This document shows, piece after piece, positions 43,431 to 53,694 of a DNA stretch of 64,000 nucleotides (within the stretch, counting starts at the first letter, position 1; every line of letters starts with the position of its first letter). The DNA is from Lactiplantibacillus brownii. Lineage in GTDB: Bacteria > Bacillota > Bacilli > Lactobacillales > Lactobacillaceae. The notes beneath the pieces are model-generated. The model was not told where the DNA came from, did not search any database, and saw only the letters and a list, made by a program, of their open reading frames with translations. The position numbers were made by a program, and so were the translations under genes. The stretch lies in contig NZ_JAVCWF010000001.1 of assembly GCF_031085375.1 (NCBI RefSeq), forward strand, positions 62,001-126,000, given 5' to 3'.

Positions 43431-44225
43431 ATGTCGATTCATAGTAATAATTTTTATTCCAATACATTGCGACGTTCAGTAACGGTACAAGTGATTTTAC
43501 CGGAGCCGCTTGATCCAGCCGGCAAGGTGGCCGCTGATTTCTGTAGTGGTCACCAACCATTACCAGTAATCTGGTTGTTACATGGCTTGGGGGGCGATGC
43601 AACGACTTGGATTCGGCAAACGGCGATTGAAACGCTCGCGACACAATATCGCGTGGCGGTCGTGATGCCACAAACAGAGCGTGGCTTTTATAATGATGTG
43701 CCACAAGGGCCGGCCTATTGGACGTTTATGACGGAAGAATTGCCGACGCGGATGCGGTTTATGTTTCCATTAAGCGCTGAACGCAATCAAAATTTTGTGG
43801 TAGGTAATTCAATGGGTGGCTATGGCGCGCTACGGTGGGCTTTGGCGATGCCAGATAAATTTGCGGCTGTGGCGGCCTTGTCACCGGTCACTGACTTGGC
43901 AAGTTTTCGTGTTAACCAAGCGGCGATCATGCCAGACTTTGATGGTGTGTTTGACAGTCAACATCTACATGATTCACCGGTCAGCTTGGACTACTTATTA
44001 GCTCGCTTACCAGATGCTGGGGCTGAGTTACGGGTATTGATGACGACGGGCAGTGAGGACATGCTACGACCTATGGATGTCGCTTTTAAGCCTAAATTAG
44101 CCGAACAATTTGGTGACCGATTCACCTGGAAAGAGTTACCTGGCCGGCATGATTGGCCATTATGGAATCAACAATTACCAATGGTGATGCATTGGCTGAG
44201 ACAGGGAAGTTTTAAAACGATTTAA
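43431..44225 (+). CDS. Putative esterase (EstA / esterase D family)
   Basis: This 264-residue alpha/beta hydrolase belongs to the putative esterase family that includes lactic acid bacterial tributyrin esterase EstA and S-formylglutathione hydrolases. It shows VIWLLHGLGGDATTWIR, the nucleophile elbow VVGNSMGGYGALRWAL, a late Asp in TTGSEDMLRPMD, and a His in LPGRHDWPLWNQQ. It hydrolyses short-chain esters in the cytoplasm. The ATG at 43431 follows GGGGGCAG; the frame is open to 43407. A terminator and a parS site follow directly. Confidence 0.85.
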   Translation: MSIHSNNFYSNTLRRSVTVQVILPEPLDPAGKVAADFCSGHQPLPVIWLLHGLGGDATTWIRQTAIETLATQYRVAVVMPQTERGFYNDVPQGPAYWTFMTEELPTRMRFMFPLSAERNQNFVVGNSMGGYGALRWALAMPDKFAAVAALSPVTDLASFRVNQAAIMPDFDGVFDSQHLHDSPVSLDYLLARLPDAGAELRVLMTTGSEDMLRPMDVAFKPKLAEQFGDRFTWKELPGRHDWPLWNQQLPMVMHWLRQGSFKTI

Positions 44226-44230
44226 GTGTA

Positions 44231-44268
44231 AGCAGGTAATCCCATTTGAGGGGATTGCCTGTTTTTTT
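44231..44268 (+). terminator. Intrinsic terminator after the esterase
   Basis: GCAGGTAATCCC pairs with GGGATTGCCTG (one bulge/mismatch) across ATTTGAG, followed by seven T. Confidence 0.85.
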
Positions 44269-44283
44269 GTTTCACGTGAAACA
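44268..44283. other. parS site (ParB/Spo0J binding)
   Basis: An exact copy of TGTTTCACGTGAAACA touching the T-run of the esterase terminator, upstream of cas9. Confidence 0.92.
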
Positions 44284-44375
44284 ATTATAGGAAGGATTGG
44301 CTGGTCACTGGATCGCGATGACTAATACAAAATACAGGCAACGCTTACAACGCCGTGAATTCAATGATTTTAGTG

Positions 44376-44405
44376 TTGCAAGTTGCAAGTGATATGCGGG
44401 ATAAT
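44376..44405 (+). promoter_or_regulatory. cas9: Promoter of cas9
   Basis: TTGCAA (44376-44381), 18 bp, GATAAT (44400-44405), 35 bp before the cas9 start. A second TTGCAA (44384) lies between the two hexamers. Confidence 0.55.
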
Positions 44406-44440
44406 AGGGAGCGTATTAACAATCTAAAGGGGGACTTTAA

Positions 44441-47400
44441 TTGACTGAAAAATATGGTGTTGGTTTAGATATTGGGAGTAATTCGATTGGTTGGACCGTA
44501 GTGGATGGCAATGGCCGGTTGAAGCGTGTTAAAGGTAAGGTAGCTATTGGTGCCCGATTATTCAAAGAAGGCCAAGCTGCGGCTGATCGTCGTGGGTATC
44601 GAACGACTCGTCGTCGGTTAAGTCGAGTCAAGTGGCGGTTACGATTACTTCGGGAAATATTTGATGAACCTATCAGTAAAATAGATCCTAATTTTTTTGC
44701 ACGGCGCAAATATTCGGCAATTTCACCACGAGATTCTCAGTATGATGGTCTAGCTAAAACACTATTTAATAATCAGACGGACAAGGAATTTTATGATACA
44801 TATCCAACAATTTATCATTTGCGCCAGGCACTAATGTCTGAAAAACGGCAATTTGATATTCGTGAAATCTATTTGGCTATTCATCATATTGTTAAACATC
44901 GGGGAAATTTCTTGCGTACAGGAAATGCGACTAATTATCAGACGGTTCCGCTAGACTTAGTCACCGCGTTTGCAAAAATCACCGATTTAATAGCCAGAAT
45001 TAATCCTGAACTTGATTTAACGTTGACTAGTAACGTGATCCAAGCTGATCAGATCAAGGCAATTCTGTTGCGAAATGATTTGTCGCGGAGTGATCGGCAA
45101 AAACAAATTGTACCACTCATGTATCTGGCTACTGGCATGACCACCGATCAGAAAAAGCAGCAAAAGTCAGTTGTGAACGAATTAGCTAAAGCGCTGGCTG
45201 GGAATAAAGCAAATGTTGCAACGTTCACTATGACTGAAATCGATGTTGCTGAGAAAAAAGATTGGTCATTTGAAATGGGAAATCTGCAAGATGCATTACC
45301 AGTAATTGAATCTAAGCTGGAACCTTCAGCAATGGACTTACTAGAAACGGTGTCAGAGTTGTATTCAGCGATTAATTTGGCGCAATTAATTCCAGAAGGG
45401 TTAACCTTCTCACAGAGAATGATGGAAAAATATAACCAACATGCTAATGATTTGGTGTTACTGAAAGATTATGTGAAGAGTCAAGCAGATCGTGCGCGTG
45501 GACGTGAAATTCGTGCGACATATGATCAATATATAGCCGGTGAGAAAAGCAAAGCGATTACCCAAGACGAATTTTATCATCGATTGGGGAAATTTGTTAA
45601 GCAAGATTTGTTAACCAATACATTTGCAGCAAAGATTGATGCAGCGATGGCGAAAGAAGACTATTTACCCAAATTAAGAACTAAACAGAATGGGTCAATT
45701 CCTTATCAAGTTCAACAAAATGAACTTGACCAAATTATTGACAATCAAAAGCAGTATTATCCTTGGTTGGCAGAGAAGAATCCTGTAAAAAAACGCCAAG
45801 GTAAGTTTCCATATAAGTTGGACGAATTAGTTGGTTTTCGGATTCCTTACTATGTAGGCCCTCTGATTACGGCGGATGAGCAAGAAGCGAGCGCCAATGC
45901 TAAATTTGCTTGGATGGTCCGCAAAGAAGGTGGGTTAATTACGCCATGGAATTTTGATAAAAAGGTAGATCGTGAGGCGTCTGCTACCAGATTTATTCAA
46001 CGGATGCAAACGACCGATACTTATTTAATTGGTGAAGAGGTCTTACCACAACAGAGTTTGATTTATCAGCGCTTTACCGTGTTGAACGAATTGAATAAGA
46101 TTAAGATTGATGACTGGCCAATTACGCTAAAGCAGAAGCAGCGGTTGTATGAGCAAGTCTTTAAGAAGAAAAAAACTGTTAGTGTGAAAGATATTCAGCA
46201 TAATTTGGTATCTGCTGGTGAATACCCGACGGCACCAAGTATCACTGGTTTGTCAGATCCTAAACGATTCAACAGTTCTTTATCAACTTATATTGATTAT
46301 CAAAAAATCATGCCAACGGCCTTACTAGACTTAACTAAGCGTGCTGATATTGAAAAGATTATTTTATGGTCCACAATTTTTGAAGATACTGGTATTTTTA
46401 TTACTAAGCTAGCTAGAATTACTTGGCTAACGGCTGATCAACGTAAGCAACTTAGCCATATTCGTTATCGAGGTTGGGGACAACTGTCGAAGAAACTTTT
46501 AACTGGGTTTGAGGATGATAATGGGCGAACGATTATTGAAGGACTATGGGAAACCAACCATAATTTCATGGAACTACGTAGTCAAGCGGAAGTTGCTAGC
46601 CAAATTACAGCTGCTAACAAACAAGATTTAGATGACGCTGATTTGAAAGATGCCATTAATGACTTATATACTTCGCCACAAAATAAGAAAGCCATTCGAG
46701 AGGTCATGCTAGTTTTGGCGGATATTAAACGAGCGATGCATGGTCAAGCACCTAGTTGGGTCTTCATTGAAGCAGCGCGTGGTGGCGGTCAAAAAGGTCG
46801 GCGAACGCAATCACGGGCGAGCCAAATACAGGCCGTGTATCAAGATTCTGCCAAGGAAATTGTGGATTCACAAGTCCAACAAGAGTTGAAGACAAAGATT
46901 AAAGATAAAGCCGAATTTAATGATCGTTTAGTTCTATACTTTATGCAAAATGGGCGTGATATTTATACTGGAAAATCAATTAATATTGACCGCTTATCAG
47001 AATATGACATCGATCATATATTGCCACAAGCACTAATTAAAGATGATTCACTTGATAATCGCGTGTTGACGGATGCTACGGGTAATCGTGAAAAGAATGA
47101 TAGTTTTGCAATGGAAAGATTCGGCGATAAGATGGCTTGGCAGTGGCGCGAATGGCATAAAATGGGCCTGATTTCTAGCCGAAAATTGCGCCACTTAACC
47201 ATGCGATCAACTGATATTGATAAATATGCTGTTGGCTTTGTTAATCGCCAATTAGTTGAAACTCGCCAAATTATCAAGTTGGTTACTAGTTTAATTGATA
47301 CAACGTATCCAGAGACAACCATTGTTTCAGTTAAGGCTAATTTGACACATCAATTCCGCGTTGCGTTTGATTTCCCAAAATTACGGGAAGTAAATAATTA

Positions 47401-48493
47401 TCATCATGCGTTTGACGCCTATTTAACAGCTTTCTTGGGGACTTATTTATTGAAACGTTATCCAAAGCTGGAACGGTTCTTTGTCTATGGAAAGTTTGCT
47501 AAGTTACCAATTAATATGAAGCACTTCAATATCATTCGATCGTTGGAAAAGGCCCAGGAGCCAATTGTTGTTCCGGAAACGGGTGAAGTAATTTGGAATA
47601 AGACTAGTGATCTAGCGATGTTTGAAAAAATCTACAATTTTAAACGAATCCTAGTTAATCGAGAAATCTTTGAAAACCGTGGGGCCATGTTTAACCAAAC
47701 ACTCTATAAAGCAAGTGATAATAATTCTAAGAAACTAATCCCAAAGAAGGATGGTTTTGATACGGCTATATATGGTGGGTATTCTGGTGGTACACCAGCG
47801 TATTTAGCGATTGTTAAGGTCACAAAGAAGAATAGTGTTGAATACAGGATAATTGGCGTACCAACGTTGATGATTGTTAAGATAAATAGATTAAAAAGTA
47901 GAGGCTTCTCCGAAAAACATGCTTTAACGGAACTACTAGAATCTAAATTTCAAAAGGTAAATAAGAGGACGGGTAATGTTCAAACCAGTGACTATGAAGT
48001 TGTATTACCACATGTAAAATTTGAACAGGTAATACGAGATGACGTTAAAGGTGCAACTCATAGATTCTCACTTGGAACTAGTACAGATTATCATAATATA
48101 CAAGAGTTAATTTTACCATTGAAGTTTCAGCGGAAATTGAATAAAAATACTAAGTCAGCAGCAGATTTAGATGACGTTTTTGATAGAATCATTAATCAAG
48201 TGCAAGATTATTTCCAACTTTTTGAGAATCGGAGTTTTAGAGAAAAATTGTTGTCTAGCAATACTAAATTTAAAAAACTCGTTAATATCAGCGATAAATT
48301 CAGTGTGTTAAATGAAATATGTAAGACATTGCATGCTAATGCTTCAAACGGTGATTTGAGTTTGTTAGGGTTGGGCACTGGTTTTGGAAGAACGATGCTA
48401 TCGGGTGGTATAAAACTTTCAGCAGATGCAGAAATTATTTATCAGTCACCAACTGGGCTATTTGAACGAAAAGTAGCACTGAAGGATTTGTAG
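44441..48493 (+). CDS. cas9: CRISPR-associated endonuclease Cas9, type II-A
   Basis: This 1350-residue RNA-guided nuclease is intact. RuvC-I reads GVGLDIGSNSIGWTVVD with catalytic Asp10; the arginine-rich bridge helix follows (RRGYRTTRRRLSRVKWRLR, about residues 50-70). Further motifs are the HNH domain (EYDIDHILPQALIKDD, His near residue 865) and RuvC-III (NNYHHAFDAYLTAFLG, near residue 987). The C-terminal PAM-interacting part starts at about residue 1120. The start is TTG 44441 after AAAGGGGG. It is the first gene of a cas9-cas1-cas2-csn2 locus, which defines subtype II-A, and a tracrRNA runs antisense just after its stop codon. The PAM cannot be read from the sequence. Confidence 0.97.
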   Translation: MTEKYGVGLDIGSNSIGWTVVDGNGRLKRVKGKVAIGARLFKEGQAAADRRGYRTTRRRLSRVKWRLRLLREIFDEPISKIDPNFFARRKYSAISPRDSQYDGLAKTLFNNQTDKEFYDTYPTIYHLRQALMSEKRQFDIREIYLAIHHIVKHRGNFLRTGNATNYQTVPLDLVTAFAKITDLIARINPELDLTLTSNVIQADQIKAILLRNDLSRSDRQKQIVPLMYLATGMTTDQKKQQKSVVNELAKALAGNKANVATFTMTEIDVAEKKDWSFEMGNLQDALPVIESKLEPSAMDLLETVSELYSAINLAQLIPEGLTFSQRMMEKYNQHANDLVLLKDYVKSQADRARGREIRATYDQYIAGEKSKAITQDEFYHRLGKFVKQDLLTNTFAAKIDAAMAKEDYLPKLRTKQNGSIPYQVQQNELDQIIDNQKQYYPWLAEKNPVKKRQGKFPYKLDELVGFRIPYYVGPLITADEQEASANAKFAWMVRKEGGLITPWNFDKKVDREASATRFIQRMQTTDTYLIGEEVLPQQSLIYQRFTVLNELNKIKIDDWPITLKQKQRLYEQVFKKKKTVSVKDIQHNLVSAGEYPTAPSITGLSDPKRFNSSLSTYIDYQKIMPTALLDLTKRADIEKIILWSTIFEDTGIFITKLARITWLTADQRKQLSHIRYRGWGQLSKKLLTGFEDDNGRTIIEGLWETNHNFMELRSQAEVASQITAANKQDLDDADLKDAINDLYTSPQNKKAIREVMLVLADIKRAMHGQAPSWVFIEAARGGGQKGRRTQSRASQIQAVYQDSAKEIVDSQVQQELKTKIKDKAEFNDRLVLYFMQNGRDIYTGKSINIDRLSEYDIDHILPQALIKDDSLDNRVLTDATGNREKNDSFAMERFGDKMAWQWREWHKMGLISSRKLRHLTMRSTDIDKYAVGFVNRQLVETRQIIKLVTSLIDTTYPETTIVSVKANLTHQFRVAFDFPKLREVNNYHHAFDAYLTAFLGTYLLKRYPKLERFFVYGKFAKLPINMKHFNIIRSLEKAQEPIVVPETGEVIWNKTSDLAMFEKIYNFKRILVNREIFENRGAMFNQTLYKASDNNSKKLIPKKDGFDTAIYGGYSGGTPAYLAIVKVTKKNSVEYRIIGVPTLMIVKINRLKSRGFSEKHALTELLESKFQKVNKRTGNVQTSDYEVVLPHVKFEQVIRDDVKGATHRFSLGTSTDYHNIQELILPLKFQRKLNKNTKSAADLDDVFDRIINQVQDYFQLFENRSFREKLLSSNTKFKKLVNISDKFSVLNEICKTLHANASNGDLSLLGLGTGFGRTMLSGGIKLSADAEIIYQSPTGLFERKVALKDL

Positions 48494-48636
48494 AAAAAAA
48501 GATGCCACCGTAAAAACGGTGACATCGCAATACATATGTAGTGGGTCGAATACGACCTCAAAAGGTGAAACTTGGCATGAATGCCTTGTTTGATCTTGAC
48601 GCTAGTAGTCATATCAATAAGGTTAAAAATTGATAC
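48494..48636 (-). ncRNA. tracrRNA, antisense between cas9 and cas1
   Basis: On the minus strand an antirepeat complementary to 24 consecutive bases of the CRISPR repeat (48603-48626) is followed by AGCG (bulge), UCAAGAU (pairs with the first 7 repeat bases), a nexus hairpin GGCAUUCAUGCC, a further hairpin GGUCGUAUUCGACC, and a terminator (GAUGUCACCGU pairing with ACGGUGGCAUC, then seven U ending at 48494). This order (lower stem, bulge, upper stem, nexus, terminal hairpins) is diagnostic for a type II-A tracrRNA. The promoter at 48643-48671 sets the 5' end near 48636, giving about 143 nt. It is convergent with cas9. Confidence 0.93.
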
Positions 48637-48642
48637 AAGTGC

Positions 48643-48671
48643 AGTTTAGCATGGAAGTTTAGAAAGTGCAA
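48643..48671 (-). promoter_or_regulatory. Promoter of the tracrRNA
   Basis: On the minus strand TTGCAC (48671-48666), 17 bp, TAAACT (48648-48643). It overlaps the ribosome binding region of cas1 (AAGGGGG), so tracrRNA and cas1 signals share the same bases. Confidence 0.7.
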
Positions 48672-48684
48672 GGGGGTTTTAATT

Positions 48685-49590
48685 ATGGGATGGCGAAACA
48701 TTGTGATTACGCAACATGCTAAAGTCATGTATTCGATGAATCGTTTGATCATTCAAACGGATCAGGATAAGTATACTGTACCGGTTGGAGATATTCAGTT
48801 GCTAATGCTGGAAACGACACAGGCAGTTATTACAACTGGGGCTGTTTGTGCATTGGCGGAAGAGCACGCTAAAGTAATTTTTACGGACCATCAAGGAAAT
48901 CCAGTGTCTGAAACAACGGATTATTACCCAACTCGTCGAACTGCGGATCTGATTCGACGTCAAGTTGCTTGGCCAGAGCGTCGAATTGCGAATCTTTGGA
49001 CTAAAAATATTGGCAGCAAGATTCAAAATCAAATCCAAGTTGTTGATTTCAACAAGCTTGAGTCACAATCGTTAGTTGATGAGTTGGATAAGTTGGAACT
49101 CAATGATATTACTAATCGAGAGGCGGTGGTCGCAAATAAATATTTCACTATACTATTTGGTTCTGAGTTTTATCGGCGTGATTTTAATCCAGTCAATGCG
49201 GCGCTCAATTATGGCTATGCCATCTTATTATCGCTGGTGAACCGCGCTGTGGTTGCAAATGGATATTTAACTTGTATTGGAATTCATCATGTAAATAATG
49301 AAAACGAGTTTAACCTTGGATCAGATTTAATGGAACCGTTCCGGCCAATTATTGATCAATGGGTAAGCCAGCAACATTTTGATGAATTTACCCAAAATAT
49401 TAAGATTGGTTTGGTTTCATTGCTAAGTGTTCAACTAGTTTTTAATGGTCGTGAACAAATCCTGAGTAACGCAATTAAGGAACATGTTGCTAACTGTTTG
49501 CACTTTTTAAGTGGCGAAACGGATGAAATTCAGATTGAGGTGATAATTCCTAATGAGGTATCGAGTCATGCGATTAATGGTCATGTTTGA
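48685..49590 (+). CDS. cas1: CRISPR adaptation integrase Cas1, type II-A
   Basis: This 301-residue Cas1 begins MGWRNIVITQHAKVMYSMNRLIIQ, typical of subtype II, and carries the conserved catalytic region (HVNNENEFNLGSDLMEPFRPIID with the His and Asp/Glu metal ligands near residues 205-225). With Cas2 it integrates new spacers at the leader end of the array; in subtype II-A, Cas9 and Csn2 are also needed. The ATG at 48685 follows AAGGGGG. It overlaps cas2 by 38 bp. Confidence 0.96.
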   Translation: MGWRNIVITQHAKVMYSMNRLIIQTDQDKYTVPVGDIQLLMLETTQAVITTGAVCALAEEHAKVIFTDHQGNPVSETTDYYPTRRTADLIRRQVAWPERRIANLWTKNIGSKIQNQIQVVDFNKLESQSLVDELDKLELNDITNREAVVANKYFTILFGSEFYRRDFNPVNAALNYGYAILLSLVNRAVVANGYLTCIGIHHVNNENEFNLGSDLMEPFRPIIDQWVSQQHFDEFTQNIKIGLVSLLSVQLVFNGREQILSNAIKEHVANCLHFLSGETDEIQIEVIIPNEVSSHAINGHV

Positions 49591-49873
49591 TCTTCCTGTT
49601 GAAACGTCTGAAGAACGACGATCTTATCGAAGGTTTAGAAAAGCATTGATTAAAGAAGGCTTTTTGATGATGCAATATTCGGTGTATGTTCGAATCTGTC
49701 CCAATAAGAAGACGGCGGGTTTCATTGAAAAACGCATTACACCGTTAGCGCCGCCTGGTGGTAAGGTCCAGACGATGACGGTTACGGAAAAACAGTATCA
49801 AGCAATGCATTACATTGTCGGTGAGCCTAGTGGTGATATTTTAAATTCGGCGGAAAGGACGATTATCATATGA
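49553..49873 (+). CDS. cas2: CRISPR adaptation protein Cas2
   Basis: This 106-residue protein opens MRYRVMRLMVMFDLPVET, the normal Cas2 first strand with its Asp, and ends in the usual beta region. Homologues also start with a tyrosine-arginine stretch before MRLM, so ATG 49553 is preferred over 49568; GAGGTG lies about 10 bases upstream. It forms the central dimer of the Cas1-Cas2 integrase. It overlaps cas1 by 38 bp and csn2 by 4 bp (ATGA). Confidence 0.95.
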   Translation: MRYRVMRLMVMFDLPVETSEERRSYRRFRKALIKEGFLMMQYSVYVRICPNKKTAGFIEKRITPLAPPGGKVQTMTVTEKQYQAMHYIVGEPSGDILNSAERTIII

Positions 49874-50547
49874 ATCTTACATACTATCCTTTTGAGCCAT
49901 TTAAGATAGTGCCCAACAAGGTTAATATTCTTGATGTTGGTAATAGTAAAATGTATTTTGATATTTGTCGTGGCTTTTCAGATTCGGCAGATACGATTAA
50001 AATTAGTAATGATGATTTAGAAATACAAGATTGTGGAAAACAATGTAGCTGGTATGGTGACTTAATGTTCTCAGTTGATTTAAACAAGTTATTTATGCGC
50101 AAGATTCAACAACGTTTGATGGCATTGATGACTGATGAACAACAAGTAGCGCTGTTAGATCGGGGTCGTGAAGTCATATCTGGTGTAACGGATATTAGTT
50201 TTCTAATGGATTTACCTTTGGAAGTCAGTTCATTACCAGATATTGAAAAAATCATGAAGTTTGTGGGCCTTAGTTTTCCAGCCGAATTGACAGGTAATCC
50301 GTATGCTATACTGGAGACGCTAATTCAGACACATGTGGAACTTGGAATCAAAAAACAACTAGTTTTAACGAATATTAGTCACTATATTAGTAAAAAGCAG
50401 TTTTCCGATTTAAGTCAGTTAGTCAGTGATTTAAATGTAACAATTATTAACATTGAATTCTCAGAAATCAACAGAGTAGAAAAGTTCGTGGATGCTCACT
50501 ATTACTACGTTGATGAGGATTTTATGGATTGGCGTAGCAAGGGTTAA
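49870..50547 (+). CDS. csn2: CRISPR adaptation protein Csn2, type II-A
   Basis: This 225-residue protein fits the Csn2 family in length and position: the last cas gene, directly before the array. It begins MNLTYYPFEPFKIVPNKVNI and ends DAHYYYVDEDFMDWRS. Csn2 forms a tetrameric ring that binds double-stranded DNA ends during spacer acquisition. The ATG overlaps the cas2 stop codon. Only 24 bp separate its stop from the first repeat, so promoter and leader signals of the array must lie partly inside this gene. Confidence 0.9.
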   Translation: MNLTYYPFEPFKIVPNKVNILDVGNSKMYFDICRGFSDSADTIKISNDDLEIQDCGKQCSWYGDLMFSVDLNKLFMRKIQQRLMALMTDEQQVALLDRGREVISGVTDISFLMDLPLEVSSLPDIEKIMKFVGLSFPAELTGNPYAILETLIQTHVELGIKKQLVLTNISHYISKKQFSDLSQLVSDLNVTIINIEFSEINRVEKFVDAHYYYVDEDFMDWRSKG

Positions 50548-50571
50548 TTAGATCCTTATGTGAAAATGACG

Positions 50572-53500
50572 GTCTTGAATAGTAGTCATATCAATAAGGT
50601 TAAGAACCGGTGCTTGAGAATTGCCAAGCGCCGTCATGTCTTGAATAGTAGTCATATCAATAAGGTTAAGAACAACACTTGAATCAGTTTATAATATTGT
50701 TTAGTCTTGAATAGTAGTCATATCAATAAGGTTAAGAACCACCAACCACGTGAGAAGAGTTAATCTGTTGTCTTGAATAGTAGTCATATCAATAAGGTTA
50801 AGAACTGCGCTATCTGCATGAGAATTTGCTTGATTGTCTTGAATAGTAGTCATATCAATAAGGTTAAGAACACCATCGTTCTCACTGCGGTCAATAATAT
50901 TGTCTTGAATAGTAGTCATATCAATAAGGTTAAGAACTTGTTCAAATGATTATCGTATTAATTGGGGGTCTTGAATAGTAGTCATATCAATAAGGTTAAG
51001 AACAAATACCCATGACCGGCTGCAACCAGTCACGTCTTGAATAGTAGTCATATCAATAAGGTTAAGAACTTAAGTAAATGTTAATAATGTATAAATTATG
51101 TCTTGAATAGTAGTCATATCAATAAGGTTAAGAACATGCTTAACCAGCGGAATACCGCAATTCAGGTCTTGAATAGTAGTCATATCAATAAGGTTAAGAA
51201 CGTTTCTCCTCCCACTCATCAAATGGGTATCGTCTTGAATAGTAGTCATATCAATAAGGTTAAGAACTTATTGTGCATGAAATTAATGGAGGTAAGTGTC
51301 TTGAATAGTAGTCATATCAATAAGGTTAAGAACCCAGCAGCCATTTGATTCACCCTCCTAAGTGTCTTGAATAGTAGTCATATCAATAAGGTTAAGAACT
51401 TAGATTCAATTTCAGCCATGCGCTCATTGGTCTTGAATAGTAGTCATATCAATAAGGTTAAGAACATACGGCATCGTCTTCCGTTGCATATTCGCGTCTT
51501 GAATAGTAGTCATATCAATAAGGTTAAGAACGAGTGATAATGGCAACGATGATTGCGGAACGTCTTGAATAGTAGTCATATCAATAAGGTTAAGAACGAA
51601 TTTATTACCAAGCAATCTGGTTCGGTTGTCTTGAATAGTAGTCATATCAATAAGGTTAAGAACCATTACCACCTGTGTAACTACTCTTGATTAGTCTTGA
51701 ATAGTAGTCATATCAATAAGGTTAAGAACATCTTCGGTCTTCACTTGATAGAATCCATCGTCTTGAATAGTAGTCATATCAATAAGGTTAAGAACTGGGG
51801 TACTGAAATAGGTTATGAAAATCCAGTCTTGAATAGTAGTCATATCAATAAGGTTAAGAACCAGACTTGGTAATCATCATGGCATTAGACTGTCTTGAAT
51901 AGTAGTCATATCAATAAGGTTAAGAACAAAAGAGGTTGTTTAAATGAAGAAGCTTATGTCTTGAATAGTAGTCATATCAATAAGGTTAAGAACAAATAAT
52001 TAGAGACTTCATCCAAATCACCAGTCTTGAATAGTAGTCATATCAATAAGGTTAAGAACTAGACTAATTAAAAAACTGAGGTAGTTACTGTCTTGAATAG
52101 TAGTCATATCAATAAGGTTAAGAACCGACGGGAACAGTGCCATGGGAACCCGACCGTCTTGAATAGTAGTCATATCAATAAGGTTAAGAACCAATCTGAC
52201 GTTGAATTGGAACTAATCCACGTCTTGAATAGTAGTCATATCAATAAGGTTAAGAACACGGAAAGAAATATGTTGCTAAGGGTAAGAGTCTTGAATAGTA
52301 GTCATATCAATAAGGTTAAGAACTCGGGCGACAGCTTATGGGCAATTGCTCAAGTCTTGAATAGTAGTCATATCAATAAGGTTAAGAACGGTCATTTTCC
52401 GGTAAAACTGTTCAAGATGCGTCTTGAATAGTAGTCATATCAATAAGGTTAAGAACCGTTCAAGCCGTCGCTGAGTCTGCTCTAGCGTCTTGAATAGTAG
52501 TCATATCAATAAGGTTAAGAACCCGGTAATACGTCAATAACATCTTTAGGACGTCTTGAATAGTAGTCATATCAATAAGGTTAAGAACACATATTATAGG
52601 TATGTTGTAAGTTTAGTAGTCTTGAATAGTAGTCATATCAATAAGGTTAAGAACAATTGCATTTTGATACTTATGAATATTTATGTCTTGAATAGTAGTC
52701 ATATCAATAAGGTTAAGAACTACAATGTCAATCACCTTATAACGACATACGTCTTGAATAGTAGTCATATCAATAAGGTTAAGAACAACGGTGTTGATTG
52801 GTTGGTCCCCATTAGGGTCTTGAATAGTAGTCATATCAATAAGGTTAAGAACCTGTTTGATTTAACAAGTTTTGCATTTGGAAGTCTTGAATAGTAGTCA
52901 TATCAATAAGGTTAAGAACCATCTTCGGACAGTATGCGTGGCTTAGTAAGTCTTGAATAGTAGTCATATCAATAAGGTTAAGAACCCCCGGTCCCCGACC
53001 TCGCAGCGTCGCTGGGTCTTGAATAGTAGTCATATCAATAAGGTTAAGAACGCTTAGATGGTGGCCGCGGCCGCGGGTCAAGTCTTGAATAGTAGTCATA
53101 TCAATAAGGTTAAGAACTTAATTTGTTCAACATTAAAAGAAGGCATTGTCTTGAATAATAGTCATATCAATAAGGTTAAGAACTGACCATATACGAATGC
53201 TGATGGTAAAACCGTCTTGAATAGTAGTCATATCAATAAGGTTAAGAACTCAGCGTCTAAGTAAAGCGCATAATAAGTAGTCTTGAATAGTAGTCATATC
53301 AATAAGGTTAAGAACATCAAGATGAAGGATAACGAAATGGCCGCCGTCTTGAATAGTAGTCATATCAATAAGGTTAAGAACCAGTCTGTAACATTAGCGA
53401 TAGTACGTCTTGTCTTGAATAGTAGTCATATCAATAAGGTTAAGAACTAATTTCAGTTGGTAAATCTTTAGGCATGTGTCTTGAATAGTAGTCATATCAA

Positions 53501-53652
53501 TAAGGTTAAGAACGATTTTTTGGTTGCTCTATAAGCAAAGCCGGTCTTGAATATTAGTTATATTAATAAGATTAAGAATCGAACTTCCTCATACTAATGG
53601 TGGGGTACAGTCTTGAATAGTAGTCATAAGCGTATCAATAAGACAGCACTTA
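50572..53652 (+). CRISPR. Type II-A CRISPR array, about 47 repeats and 46 spacers
   Basis: The 36-bp repeat begins GTCTTGAATAGT and ends AAGGTTAAGAAC. By position I count repeats every 66 bp from 50572, with 30-nt spacers except two of 31 nt (ending at 52420 and 52883). The repeat at 53148 has one changed base, the one at 53544 is degenerate, and a broken remnant lies at 53610-53652. Degeneration at the right end marks it as the old, leader-distal end, so transcription runs rightward from csn2, in agreement with the antisense tracrRNA. The repeat resembles the L. plantarum type but differs in the second half. Several spacers are GC-rich, such as the one before 53082. Reading frames through the array are artefacts of the 66-bp period. 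Confidence 0.98.
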
Positions 53653-53694
53653 TCTTACAGGTGCCGTTTTCTGAATAGCAATCCAATGTAAACG

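Noticed and set aside
53040..53082. The GC-rich CRISPR spacer with a run of GCGGCCGC as a possible rearrangement scar or cloning site
   Set aside because: It has the exact spacer position and a length of 30 nt, so it is an ordinary spacer from a GC-rich source.
50701..53099. Several open frames of 70-110 codons with repeated peptide text on both strands
   Set aside because: They are produced by the 66-bp CRISPR period, a multiple of three, which keeps frames open through identical repeats. No ribosome binding sites or independent coding signal support them.
50572..53652. Leftward transcription of the CRISPR array
   Set aside because: Degenerate repeats lie at the right end and the tracrRNA antirepeat is complementary to the plus-strand repeat, so the crRNA is on the plus strand.
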